Below, piece by piece: positions 14,101 through 23,095 of a stretch of 39,411 nt of DNA. The first letter of the stretch is position 1; each line of letters opens with the position of its first letter. Origin of the DNA: an uncultured Bacilli bacterium (lineage in GTDB: Bacteria > Bacillota_I > Bacilli_A > RF39 > UBA660). Made by a program: the position numbers and the translations under genes. The notes under the pieces were generated by a model. The model was not told the DNA's origin and searched no databases. It worked only from the letters and a program-made list of their open reading frames with translations. The stretch is taken from positions 1-39,411 of the forward strand of contig CAKOXL010000012.1 in assembly GCA_934130105.1 (NCBI GenBank). The letters run 5' to 3'.

Positions 14101-15504
14101 ATGAAGAAAACGTTAACAGAAGAACTTGATATTGAAAATTATAATAAAAATATTAAATTTATACCTGATTATGATGTCTTTAAAGATAAAGAATTACTTG
14201 ATAAATTAAGGAAGTTAATTATTCAAAAATTACTTGATAATCCTATTTTTGATAGTGATAATGCCAAGGAAATAATTAAGTATCAGATTAATACAGTTTT
14301 AGAGGATTATGATTTATCTAGTTTAGAGCAAAGTCATATATACAATTTAATAGAAAATGAAATAAACGGCTATGGCCCAATAACTGAATTATTAGATGAT
14401 AAGAATGTAACTGAAATCATGGTAAATGGTCCTGATGATATTTATGTTGAAACAGAAGGTAAATTAGTAAAAGATGATACTATTTCTTTTATTAACAATG
14501 AGCATATATTAAGAACAATAGAAAGAATGGTTCAAAAAGTAGGAAGAACTATTGATGCTTCTAATCCTATGGTTGATGCAAGACTTTCTGATGGTAGTAG
14601 AATAAATGCTATTATCCCTCCATTAAGTATAAATGGTCCAGTCTTAACAATTCGTAAATTTAAGCATGACATGGATGATATAGATGACATGATAGCTAAC
14701 GGTACCCTAACACCATATATGGCTAGATTCTTAGAAGCATGTGTTAAAGCTAAGTTAAACATCGTTATCTGCGGTGGTACTGGTAGTGGTAAAACAACAC
14801 TATTAAATGTTTTATCTAGTTTTATTGATAAAGGTGAAAGAATTATTACTATTGAAGATATCGCCGAACTATCATTAATGCAACCACATGTAATTTCACT
14901 TGAAACAAGAGAAGATAATTATAAAAATGATTGTAGTGTATCAATCAGAGATTTAGTTAGAAACGCTCTACGTATGCGTCCAGATAGAATAATAGTCGGA
15001 GAAGTACGTGGTGGTGAAGCATTAGATATGTTGCAAGCTATGAACACAGGCCATGAAGGTAGTATAACGACACTTCATGCTAACACACCATCAGATGCAA
15101 TTCATAGAATGGAAACTATGGTTTTAATGAGTGGTATTGAAATGCCTGTAAAAGTAGTTCGTGAATATATAGAAAGTGCTATTAATATTGTTGTTGAAAT
15201 AGAAAGACTATCAGATGGTAGAAGAAAAGTAACTAATATAAGTGAAGTAGTAGGATTTAATCAAGATGAAATTTTACTTCAAAGTATCTTTGCTTTTAAA
15301 CAAGAAGGTCTTGATGATAACAACAATGTAGATGGTGAGTTTGTTTTATATAATTATTTGCCAAAGGTATATTCTAAAATAGTAAGAAAAGGTATTACAT
15401 CCCTTGATGACATATTTAACCCAATAATTGAGAGTATTAATAAAAAGAATAAAGAAAACAAAGCTCATTCTAATAACTTAAAAGAAAAAAATAGAAAAGA
15501 GTGA
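14101..15504 (+). CDS. cpaF: CpaF/TadA-type pilus assembly ATPase
   Basis: A 467-residue secretion ATPase. After an N-terminal helical domain it has ARLSDGSRINAIIPPLS, the Walker A GGTGSGKTT (Lys231), ETREDN, RMRPDRIIVGEVRGGEAL (Walker B region) and GHEGSITTLHAN (His box), all typical of the CpaF/TadA family, which powers pilin extrusion at the inner face of the membrane. A lysine/asparagine-rich tail of about 30 residues follows. It ends in TGA, immediately followed in frame by TAA; only one other gene here uses TGA. TadB and TadC follow. Confidence 0.95.
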   Translation: MKKTLTEELDIENYNKNIKFIPDYDVFKDKELLDKLRKLIIQKLLDNPIFDSDNAKEIIKYQINTVLEDYDLSSLEQSHIYNLIENEINGYGPITELLDDKNVTEIMVNGPDDIYVETEGKLVKDDTISFINNEHILRTIERMVQKVGRTIDASNPMVDARLSDGSRINAIIPPLSINGPVLTIRKFKHDMDDIDDMIANGTLTPYMARFLEACVKAKLNIVICGGTGSGKTTLLNVLSSFIDKGERIITIEDIAELSLMQPHVISLETREDNYKNDCSVSIRDLVRNALRMRPDRIIVGEVRGGEALDMLQAMNTGHEGSITTLHANTPSDAIHRMETMVLMSGIEMPVKVVREYIESAINIVVEIERLSDGRRKVTNISEVVGFNQDEILLQSIFAFKQEGLDDNNNVDGEFVLYNYLPKVYSKIVRKGITSLDDIFNPIIESINKKNKENKAHSNNLKEKNRKE

Positions 15505-15508
15505 TAAT

Positions 15509-16474
15509 ATGTCAGAAAGCAATGTAAAAGTTTTAATCATTCTTAGCTTAATAATGGTAGTAATTATCATATGGTTAATGCTTACACTACGTAATATTAA
15601 AATTAAAAAAAGAATAAGAGATTATGTTATTAATAGTAGTGATACCGAAGATATATCATTAATAGGTAAAGTATTTAAAAAATATTTCAAAATAAGAAAA
15701 TCATTAGTTGTAATACTTAAAAAAATCTTTACTAAAAAAATAGATAATAATTATAATGAAAAGCTATTATATCTAGCTGATAAACTACTATTAGCGCTAA
15801 CAACACTAATTATATACTTAATAATAAGCTTAATTAATTTTAAAAAGCCACAATTTATCTTAATGATATTATCTTTACTTGTTGGTTATTTAATTCCCAT
15901 TTTAAGAAAAAAACTATTGTATATAATAAATAGAAGACAAGTAGAAAAAGATTTATTAAAGGCAATATCTTTAATAAACAGTAGTTTAGCATCAGGTAAA
16001 AGTATGATTCAATCCATAAAAGTTATATCTGTTGAACTTGATGGACCAATAGCATCAGAATTTAAGCAAATAGAAAAAGATCTAGAAAACGGTTTAAGTT
16101 TACGTACAGCATTTGATAGATTTAGTAAAAGAGTTAATCTAGAAGAAGTAAATTATATAGCTACTAGTTTAATCATTTTAAATCAAACTGGTGGTGATAT
16201 TAAATTCTTATTTAAAACACTAGAAGAAAGATTTTATACTAGAAGAAGATTAAATAATGAACTAAATGCCATTACAGCAAGCAGTAAATTATTATTTCAG
16301 ATATTAGTATTTATGCCCATCTTTTTATTTATTTTAATTAGCTTGTTTAGTCCTAACTATTTTGCTACTTTTTTTAAATCAGAATTAGGTTTGATAATAT
16401 TTAGCTTAATTATCTTAATCTATCTTTTATATGTTGTTTTAATTAAGAATATTATGAAAGTCGAAAAGTACTAG
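15509..16474 (+). CDS. TadB-like type II secretion system F domain membrane protein
   Basis: The protein has 321 residues with an N-terminal hydrophobic helix (about 9-28), a pair of central helices (about 85-130), the T2SSF cytoplasmic helical domain (SSLASGKSMIQSIK, ISVELDGPIASEF, LKTLEERF-like region) and two C-terminal membrane helices. TadB forms the inner-membrane platform with TadC and engages CpaF. The start is 4 bases after the cpaF stop. The gene is rich in lysine codons like its neighbours and shows no sign of decay. Confidence 0.87.
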   Translation: MSESNVKVLIILSLIMVVIIIWLMLTLRNIKIKKRIRDYVINSSDTEDISLIGKVFKKYFKIRKSLVVILKKIFTKKIDNNYNEKLLYLADKLLLALTTLIIYLIISLINFKKPQFILMILSLLVGYLIPILRKKLLYIINRRQVEKDLLKAISLINSSLASGKSMIQSIKVISVELDGPIASEFKQIEKDLENGLSLRTAFDRFSKRVNLEEVNYIATSLIILNQTGGDIKFLFKTLEERFYTRRRLNNELNAITASSKLLFQILVFMPIFLFILISLFSPNYFATFFKSELGLIIFSLIILIYLLYVVLIKNIMKVEKY

Positions 16475-16484
16475 GAGGAATATT

Positions 16485-17186
16485 ATGAAGGAAAACAAAA
16501 ACGAACTTATTCGTTATATTTATCGTCCTAAGACTATTGATAAATACAATAAAAAACAGAAATTACTTGGTTTTTCTAACAGAAATGTAAATAGTTTTTT
16601 ATATAATAGAATTTTACTTAGTTTTATATTATTTTTTATTTTATTAGCATTAACTAATTTTAATATCTTGATTTCATTAATTGTAACGTTATTATTCTAC
16701 TATTTATTTTCTTATTTTTCTTATGACTATCAAATAAATAAGCGATCTAGAAAGTTAGAACGTGATGCCATTGATTTTTTCGAGATTTTAATATTATCGT
16801 TAGAATCAGGCAATAATTTAATTAATTCTCTCAAGATAACTACTGAAAACATTGAAAATGAGTTATCACGTGAATTTAAGATATCTTTAAAAGAATTAGA
16901 ATATGGTAAAAGTTTTCATGATGCTTTTAGTGATTTAAAAAATAGAATTCCATCAGATGCGGTTCAAAATATTATATTAAGTATTATAGATAGTTATACA
17001 AGTGGTGGTAATATTATAGAAATATTAAAAAATCAAATTGATTTCATCCAAAATAAAAGAATGATGGACATAAAAGGAAGCATTAATAAAATTCCTATTA
17101 AAATAAGTGTAGTATCTGTATTTTTATTTATTCCACTTATATTACTATTAATTTTAGCACCTGTGTTATTGGAGTATTTTGGATAG
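16485..17186 (+). CDS. TadC-like type II secretion system F domain membrane protein
   Basis: The protein has 233 residues, shorter than TadB. Two hydrophobic segments (about 40-85) are followed by the T2SSF domain, with LSLESGNNLINSLKITTENI and IDSYTSGGNIIEIL, and a C-terminal membrane helix. A good ribosome site (AGGAGG) precedes the ATG by 7 bases. It is the last machine component of the locus; no TadD, secretin or prepilin peptidase is present, and a secretin is not expected in a single-membrane cell. Confidence 0.85.
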   Translation: MKENKNELIRYIYRPKTIDKYNKKQKLLGFSNRNVNSFLYNRILLSFILFFILLALTNFNILISLIVTLLFYYLFSYFSYDYQINKRSRKLERDAIDFFEILILSLESGNNLINSLKITTENIENELSREFKISLKELEYGKSFHDAFSDLKNRIPSDAVQNIILSIIDSYTSGGNIIEILKNQIDFIQNKRMMDIKGSINKIPIKISVVSVFLFIPLILLLILAPVLLEYFG

Positions 17187-17274
17187 CTATTAATAATTTA
17201 AGCTCATGTGATTACTATATATAACCATGTTGTTAAAAAATAGGCACGTAACTTATACTAGGAGGAAAAGTTTT

Positions 17275-18999
17275 ATGAAAGGGAAAAAGAAACAGATATT
17301 TTTAACACTAATAGCAGTATTAAGTTTAATATTAATAACAGTAGGAGTCAGTTATTCGTTATTTACTTATTCAAAAACTGGTGTAACTGATAATATCATA
17401 AAAACAGGTAAGATAAACTTTCTATATACTGAGGTTAGCGGAATAGGAAAAGGTATTAGTTTAACTGATGCATTTCCAATAAGTGATGAAGAAGGAAAAC
17501 TTCAAACAGGTGAAGGAAAGGTATTTGATTTTAAGATAACTTCAACAATAGAAATGAACTCTAGTATTTTATATGAAATAACAGCAAGAAAAAAGAGTGA
17601 TTCTACTTTAGATGAAGATAAAGTAAAGTTATACTTAACTGAAGTAGATGGAACTGAGCAAGAAATACTATTAGATAAATATTCCAATTTAACACAAACT
17701 AATACTAAAGTACCAGATGGAATAGTAGAAAAGACTATTTATGAAGGAACGGTACCAGCAAATACTAATTATGAAAAGAACTTTAGACTAAGAATGTGGA
17801 TAGATAATGATACTGACTTTTCAGATGGAAGCATGAATAATAAAACATTTACTGTTACTGTAAACGTATATTCAACAGGTAAAGTAGTAGATGGTACTTT
17901 GGATTCAGATAATACACTAAAGAATTTAAGCGTAGATAACTGTATATTATCACCAACATTTAGTAGTAGTGTAACAGATTATTCATGTACAGTAGCAAAT
18001 GATATAACTAATACTATGATAAATGCTGATACAAATAGTAGTAATGCTAAGGTAAAAGGAACAGGTACTAAAACTTTAACAGTAGGTAAAAACAATTTTC
18101 AAATTAGAGTAATAGGAGAAAATGGAAATGAGAAAGCGTACACAATAAGTATTAAAAGAAAAAGTGTACCTACATTGTTAACTAGTGAAATAATGAAAAA
18201 TACCATTATTACTTCAAACCCAACATTAACAACATCATCTGATAGTACAAACGATAAAAGTGGTTTATATTCTTCAATTTTAACTAATACTGGTAATCCA
18301 ACATACTATTTTAGAGGTAATGTTGAAAATAATCATGTAAGTTTCGCAGGACACAATTGGCGAATAATTAGAATTAACGAAGATGGAACAGTAAGAATAA
18401 TAATGGAAGCTGGAATTAATAATAATGCGTTTATAAACTTTAACTCCAATAATAATAGCTACACTAACATGTATTATACAAATAGTAATGTAAAAAAAGT
18501 TGTTGAAAGTTGGTATAGTACCAATATTGGAAATAATAGTGATTACCAGCAACATATAGTAAGTGGTTCTTATTTTTGTGAACAAGCAAAAGCAAAATAT
18601 TTATCTAGTTACACATCAGGAAGTGCTAGTATGACAGTTTATTCAAGTTATACACCAAACTTTAAATGTGCAACAGATGGAAATGGCAAGGGAATAGTAA
18701 ATGCAAGTGTTGGTTTAATTACTTATGATGAAACAGTATTTGCTGGTGGATATTTCCGTAATGGAAATACTAATTATTATTTATATAATCCTACTAGCAT
18801 TTCATATTGGACAATGAGTCCGGCTGGATATGGTGGTTCACCTATTGTATGGATTAATCAACAAGATGGCTATATAGCTGAATATCCAATTAATGCAAGT
18901 ACTACTCGTGGAATTCGTCCAGTCTTGATTCTTAGAGCTGATACTATGGTAACGGGAAGTGGAACAAGTACCGATCCTTATATTGTAGAATCATATTAA
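17275..18999 (+). CDS. Large exported surface protein: SipW-type signal, cadherin-like domain, C-terminal adhesin-like domain
   Basis: ATG 17275 is chosen because AGGAGG lies 9 bases upstream; 574 residues. The N-terminus (KKKQIFLTLIAVLSLILI then TVGVSYSLFTYSKTG) resembles the long signal regions of SipW-processed proteins such as TasA/camelysin, and the next domain (to about 205) fits that beta-sandwich type. Residues about 215-300 (LKNLSVDNCILSPTFSS to YTISIKRK) form a cadherin-like beta-sandwich repeat. The C-terminal 250 residues (GHNWRIIRINEDGTVRII, YWTMSPAGYGG, GIRPVLIL) are a module I have seen in surface proteins of gut Bacilli; it lacks an LPXTG anchor. It follows tadC by 88 bases and may be a pilus-linked adhesin. 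Confidence 0.7.
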   Translation: MKGKKKQIFLTLIAVLSLILITVGVSYSLFTYSKTGVTDNIIKTGKINFLYTEVSGIGKGISLTDAFPISDEEGKLQTGEGKVFDFKITSTIEMNSSILYEITARKKSDSTLDEDKVKLYLTEVDGTEQEILLDKYSNLTQTNTKVPDGIVEKTIYEGTVPANTNYEKNFRLRMWIDNDTDFSDGSMNNKTFTVTVNVYSTGKVVDGTLDSDNTLKNLSVDNCILSPTFSSSVTDYSCTVANDITNTMINADTNSSNAKVKGTGTKTLTVGKNNFQIRVIGENGNEKAYTISIKRKSVPTLLTSEIMKNTIITSNPTLTTSSDSTNDKSGLYSSILTNTGNPTYYFRGNVENNHVSFAGHNWRIIRINEDGTVRIIMEAGINNNAFINFNSNNNSYTNMYYTNSNVKKVVESWYSTNIGNNSDYQQHIVSGSYFCEQAKAKYLSSYTSGSASMTVYSSYTPNFKCATDGNGKGIVNASVGLITYDETVFAGGYFRNGNTNYYLYNPTSISYWTMSPAGYGGSPIVWINQQDGYIAEYPINASTTRGIRPVLILRADTMVTGSGTSTDPYIVESY

Positions 19000-19029
19000 T
19001 ACACTTATATACTTAAAAAGTAATGATTA

Positions 19030-19062
19030 AAAATAGAAATCATTTTTGATTTTTATTTTTTT
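19030..19062 (+). terminator. Intrinsic terminator after the surface protein gene
   Basis: A stem around AAATAGAAATCA with TGATTTTTATTT (one G-T pair) and a short T loop, followed by T's. Confidence 0.65.
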
Positions 19063-19127
19063 ATTCTAGAAATAGTAAAATAATATTCATAATTATATAT
19101 TTTTTAATACGTAATTCTAGATTATGA

Positions 19128-19136
19128 TGTTATAAT
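19128..19136 (+). promoter_or_regulatory. Extended -10 promoter of the phosphohexomutase gene
   Basis: TGTTATAAT (19128-19136), an extended -10 with a perfect TATAAT; no -35 box is visible at the right distance. Confidence 0.55.
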
Positions 19137-19163
19137 ATTAATAGAATAGGAAAGAGGTTGAAT

Positions 19164-20540
19164 ATGAAATTAACAAATAATATAAACACTAACATTTTTA
19201 GAGAGTATGATGTAAGGGGTGTTTATCCAACTGATTTAAATGAAGATGTTAGTTATACCTTTGGTAAAGCATATGGCACATATATTAAAAAATTTAATCA
19301 AACTGAATGTATTGTTGGCCATGATAATAGATTATCAAGTGATAGCCTAACCAAATCTTTAATAGAAGGAATATTATCAACAGGTATCCACGTTATAAAT
19401 ATTGGCCTAGTTACAACACCTATGTATTACTATGCCTGCATTTTAAAAAATATCCCCGCTGGAGTTATGGTAACAGCAAGTCATAATCCTAAAGACGATA
19501 ATGGTTTTAAATTTTCTTTTGATGAAAGAGGTAATGCCAAAGGCGAAATGATTCAAGAATTTTTGAAATTTTTACTTGAATTTAATTTTGACGATGGTAG
19601 TGGTATGATGACCTTTTACGACGTTAAAGATGAATATTATAAGTTACTTTTATCATCAGTTGATATTAAACATGATCGCAAATTAAAAGTAATAATTGAT
19701 TGTGGTAACGGAACTACTTCTTTATTTGCTCCAGAGATTTTTAATTTAATTGGGGTTGATTTAATCGTTTTATATGGAGTAAGTGATGCCAATTTCCCTA
19801 ACCATCACCCAGATCCAGCAGTTGAAGATAATCTTAAAGTACTAAAAGATGCTGTTGTTACATTAAAAGCAGATGTTGGAATAGCTTTTGATGGTGATGG
19901 TGATAGAGTTGGTATTATAGATGAAAATGGTAAATATATCCCTGCTGATAAATTTATGATTATGGTGGCAAGAGATTTGATACCAACTAGTGCTAATAAG
20001 AGAATTTTATATGATGTAAAGTGTAGCAAAGCCTTAACTGATGAAATCAATAGACTAGGGGGTACACCAATTTTATGTAGAACAGGTAATTCTTATACTA
20101 AAGCAACTACTCGTGATGAAAACTGTATTTTTGGTGGCGAATTTAGTGGGCATGTTTATTTTAGAGATAAATTCCTAGGCTTTGATTCTGGTATTTATGC
20201 TGGACTTCGTATGGTTGAAATGCTTAGTAAGCAAGATAAAACTGTAAGTCAGTTACTAGAAAATATTCCAGTTTATTATTCAACACCAGAAATTAAAATC
20301 GCATCAACCGATACCAAAAAGAAAGAAGTTATAGATAAGATAAAAGAATATTGTCATGAAAACAAATTTAACACTATTGAACTCGATGGTGTTAGAATTG
20401 AGCTTGATGATGGATGGGCTCTTGTTCGTTTTAGTAATACTGGTCCAAATATAACTGCTCGTTTTGAAGGCAAAACAGAAGCTATCAGGGATAGATTAAA
20501 AGATACCTTTATGAATCTAATAGAAATGTATAATAAGTAG
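19164..20540 (+). CDS. manB: Phosphomannomutase/phosphoglucomutase
   Basis: ATG 19164 with AGAGG 6 bases upstream; 458 residues. All four domains of the alpha-D-phosphohexomutase family are seen: the catalytic serine loop VTASHNPKDDNG (Ser106), the metal loop DGDGDRVGIID, the sugar-binding loop GGEFSGHVYF and the phosphate-binding loop RFSNTGPN. The enzyme interconverts sugar 1- and 6-phosphates, supplying mannose-1-P or glucose-1-P for surface polysaccharides. The loop GEFSG is compatible with both sugars, as in AlgC/ManB-type enzymes. It is transcribed alone. Confidence 0.92.
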   Translation: MKLTNNINTNIFREYDVRGVYPTDLNEDVSYTFGKAYGTYIKKFNQTECIVGHDNRLSSDSLTKSLIEGILSTGIHVINIGLVTTPMYYYACILKNIPAGVMVTASHNPKDDNGFKFSFDERGNAKGEMIQEFLKFLLEFNFDDGSGMMTFYDVKDEYYKLLLSSVDIKHDRKLKVIIDCGNGTTSLFAPEIFNLIGVDLIVLYGVSDANFPNHHPDPAVEDNLKVLKDAVVTLKADVGIAFDGDGDRVGIIDENGKYIPADKFMIMVARDLIPTSANKRILYDVKCSKALTDEINRLGGTPILCRTGNSYTKATTRDENCIFGGEFSGHVYFRDKFLGFDSGIYAGLRMVEMLSKQDKTVSQLLENIPVYYSTPEIKIASTDTKKKEVIDKIKEYCHENKFNTIELDGVRIELDDGWALVRFSNTGPNITARFEGKTEAIRDRLKDTFMNLIEMYNK

Positions 20541-20581
20541 ATTTATACTTAAAATAAGGCTCTTTTTATGTAAAATAAGAT

Positions 20582-20619
20582 AATTGGAATGTAAAATAAT
20601 TGTCCAATTTCTTTTTTTT
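20582..20619 (+). terminator. Intrinsic terminator after the phosphohexomutase gene
   Basis: AATTGGA (20582-20588) pairs with TCCAATT (20603-20609), followed by a tract of nine Ts. Confidence 0.7.
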
Positions 20620-20640
20620 TACAGATTAATTTGTTATAAT
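20612..20640 (+). promoter_or_regulatory. Promoter of the parE-parC operon
   Basis: TGTTATAAT (20632-20640) is an extended -10; the T-run of the terminator (20612-20617) lies exactly 17 bases upstream where a -35 box would be. Confidence 0.55.
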
Positions 20641-20660
20641 ATGAGAGGAGTGTGAAGACA

Positions 20661-22559
20661 ATGGCAAAATATGATGAAAGTTCAATTAAAATATTAGAGG
20701 GATTAGAAGCTGTTAGAAAAAGACCAGGTATGTATATTGGCTCTACTGATAAAAGAGGTCTTCACCATTTAGTATGGGAAATTGTAGATAATTCAATTGA
20801 TGAAGTTATCAATGGCTATGGTAATTATATTAAAATAATTATACATAAAGATAAAAGTATTAGTGTAGAAGATCATGGACGTGGTGTTCCAACTGGTATG
20901 CATGCATCAGGTAAACCAACTCCTGAAGTTATTTATACCATTCTTCATGCCGGTGGCAAATTTGAAGAATCAGGCTATAAAGTATCAGGTGGTTTACATG
21001 GCGTTGGTGGAAGCGTTGTTAATGCTTTATCTAAATGGATGGAAGTAACAATCAAAAGAGATAAAAAAGAATATTTTATCCGCTTTAAAGATGGTGGTAA
21101 AGTAGATGTACCATTAAAAGAAATAGGTACTACTTCTAAAACCGGTACAACTGTTCGTTTTTTACCTGATGATTCTATTTTTTCAACCACAACTTTTTCA
21201 TTTACTACTATTTGTGAAAGAATGCAAGAATCCGCCTTTTTATTAAAAGGATTAACGATAGAAGTAATCGATGAAGAAGATGAAAAAAGTGAAACATACC
21301 ATTATGAAGATGGTTTAGTAGCTTTTGTTAACTATTTAAACGAAGATAAAACACCACTTCATAATGTCATTTCATTTGAAGGTGTTAAAGATCGTATCGA
21401 AATTGAAATTGCAATGCAATATACAGATACATATAACGAAAATATCATATCATTTGTTAATAATGTTAAAACTAGTGATGGTGGTTCTCATGAAGTTGGC
21501 TTTAAAACAGCCTTAACTCGTGCCTTTAATGATTACGCTAAACAAAATAATTACATAAAAGGAAAAGATAAGCCTTTTGAAGGAGCTAATGTACGTGAAG
21601 GATTAACAGCTATCATTTCTTTAAAAATTCCAGAAGATTTATTACAATTTGAAGGACAAACTAAAGGTAAACTAGGAACTCCTCAAGCAAGAACAGCAGT
21701 AGAAGCACTAGTTACTGAAAAATTAGGTTATTTTCTAGAAGAAAACAAAAAAATTGCGACGGATATTATTGAAAAAGCATTAAAAAGTAAAATGGCAGCA
21801 GATGCAGCAAGAAAAGCAAGAGAAGAAGCTCGTAAAGGAAAAAGTAAAAATCCTAAAGAAAGAGCTTTATCAGGTAAATTAACACCTGCCCAATCTAAAG
21901 ATAAAACGCATAAAGAACTATTTATTGTAGAAGGAGATTCCGCTGGTGGATCTGCAAAGCAAGGTAGAGACAGAAGATTCCAAGCAATTCTTCCTCTTCG
22001 TGGTAAAGTTTTAAATACCGAAAAAACTAAGATGGAAGATATTTTCAAAAACGAAGAGATTAATACCATGATATATACAATCGGAGCCGGAGTTGGACCT
22101 AATTTTGATATTGAAGAAGCTGAGTATAATAAAGTTATCATCATGACCGATGCCGATGATGACGGTGCTCATATTCAGTGTTTATTAATGACCTTTTTCT
22201 ATCGTTATATGCGTCCTTTAATTGAAGCCGGAAGATTATATATTGCCTTACCACCACTTTTCTTAATAAAAAATGGAAAAGAGCACATCTATGCTTATTC
22301 TGTTGAAGAAATGAAAAAATTAACAAATGGCAAAAAATGTGATGTTCAACGTTATAAAGGATTAGGTGAAATGAACGCCGATCAGTTAGCTGAGACCACC
22401 ATGAATCCTGGAACAAGAAGTTTAATTCGTGTTACAATAGAAGATGCCCTTTTAGCTGAAAAAAGAGTTAGCATTTTGATGGGTGATAATGTAGAACCAA
22501 GAAAAAATTGGATTGATGAAAATGTTATCTTCTCATTAGAAGACGATTACCAAATATAA
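20661..22559 (+). CDS. parE: DNA topoisomerase IV subunit B
   Basis: ATG 20661 is chosen, about 10 bases after GAGAGGAG; a GTG at 20652 is less likely. The protein has 632 residues. The GHKL ATPase domain has VDNSIDE, HGRGVPTGMHASGKPTPEV, LHAGGKFEE and GLHGVGG; the TOPRIM domain has EGDSAGGSAKQGRDRRFQA and DADDDGAH; the end has QRYKGLGEMNADQL. GyrB and ParE are similar, but PTGMHASGKPT, FSTTTFSF and ESAFLLKGL follow B. subtilis ParE rather than GyrB, and the partner gene downstream is ParC-like. Topoisomerase IV unlinks daughter chromosomes. Confidence 0.93.
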   Translation: MAKYDESSIKILEGLEAVRKRPGMYIGSTDKRGLHHLVWEIVDNSIDEVINGYGNYIKIIIHKDKSISVEDHGRGVPTGMHASGKPTPEVIYTILHAGGKFEESGYKVSGGLHGVGGSVVNALSKWMEVTIKRDKKEYFIRFKDGGKVDVPLKEIGTTSKTGTTVRFLPDDSIFSTTTFSFTTICERMQESAFLLKGLTIEVIDEEDEKSETYHYEDGLVAFVNYLNEDKTPLHNVISFEGVKDRIEIEIAMQYTDTYNENIISFVNNVKTSDGGSHEVGFKTALTRAFNDYAKQNNYIKGKDKPFEGANVREGLTAIISLKIPEDLLQFEGQTKGKLGTPQARTAVEALVTEKLGYFLEENKKIATDIIEKALKSKMAADAARKAREEARKGKSKNPKERALSGKLTPAQSKDKTHKELFIVEGDSAGGSAKQGRDRRFQAILPLRGKVLNTEKTKMEDIFKNEEINTMIYTIGAGVGPNFDIEEAEYNKVIIMTDADDDGAHIQCLLMTFFYRYMRPLIEAGRLYIALPPLFLIKNGKEHIYAYSVEEMKKLTNGKKCDVQRYKGLGEMNADQLAETTMNPGTRSLIRVTIEDALLAEKRVSILMGDNVEPRKNWIDENVIFSLEDDYQI

Positions 22560-22579
22560 ATAAATGAGAGAGATGCAGT

Positions 22580-23080
22580 ATGACTATCAAAAAAACAATT
22601 CTAAAAGCAATAAATACCAATAGTTTACAACTATATTATTTATTAACAGAAAACAAAATAAAAATAGAGGATATATATAAAATAATAGTAACTGGTAATA
22701 AAGATTTATTAACCGGTAAAAAATTAACTATCCCTAAAAGCAAGTTAAATGAACTAAAAAAAGATTATACTAAGTACAACTGTTTAGATGAAATTTTATA
22801 TCTGACTAATAAAAAATATAAGCATTTAAAAGAAATTAGATATATTGTTAATATTAATAGTTTAGTAGAAGAAGTTGTAACTGATAAGATTTATTTAGAA
22901 AAATTAAAAGTTCATTATACTGATTTAATTATTGATTTATTAATTGAAAGTTTCTATGATTATAAAAGTCTTAAATATTTTAGTTTAATGAGACAATATT
23001 TAATAAAAATAGATAGCGATATCAATTATAAGATAATAGAAAATATTGATAAATTTTATATTAAAAGAATTACCATTTAG
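22580..23080 (+). CDS. Unknown protein encoded between parE and parC
   Basis: The protein has 166 residues, is lysine-rich and looks all-helical (long runs such as SLQLYYLLTENKIKIEDIY, YTDLIIDLLIESFYDYKSL), with no signal, membrane segment or cysteine motif beyond one CLDE. I recognise no family. It starts 20 bases after parE with a GAGAGAGATG ribosome site and ends 15 bases before parC, in the same direction, so it is almost certainly co-transcribed with the two topoisomerase IV genes. In B. subtilis parE and parC are adjacent. A role in topoisomerase function is suggested only by position. Confidence 0.8.
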   Translation: MTIKKTILKAINTNSLQLYYLLTENKIKIEDIYKIIVTGNKDLLTGKKLTIPKSKLNELKKDYTKYNCLDEILYLTNKKYKHLKEIRYIVNINSLVEEVVTDKIYLEKLKVHYTDLIIDLLIESFYDYKSLKYFSLMRQYLIKIDSDINYKIIENIDKFYIKRITI

Positions 23081-23095
23081 AAAGAGTGATGTAGT

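Noticed and set aside
20661..22559. Reading the gene as gyrB
   Set aside because: Several stretches follow B. subtilis ParE (PTGMHASGKPT, FSTTTFSF, ESAFLLKGL) and the partner is ParC-like, so parE is better; a few residues are shared with GyrB.
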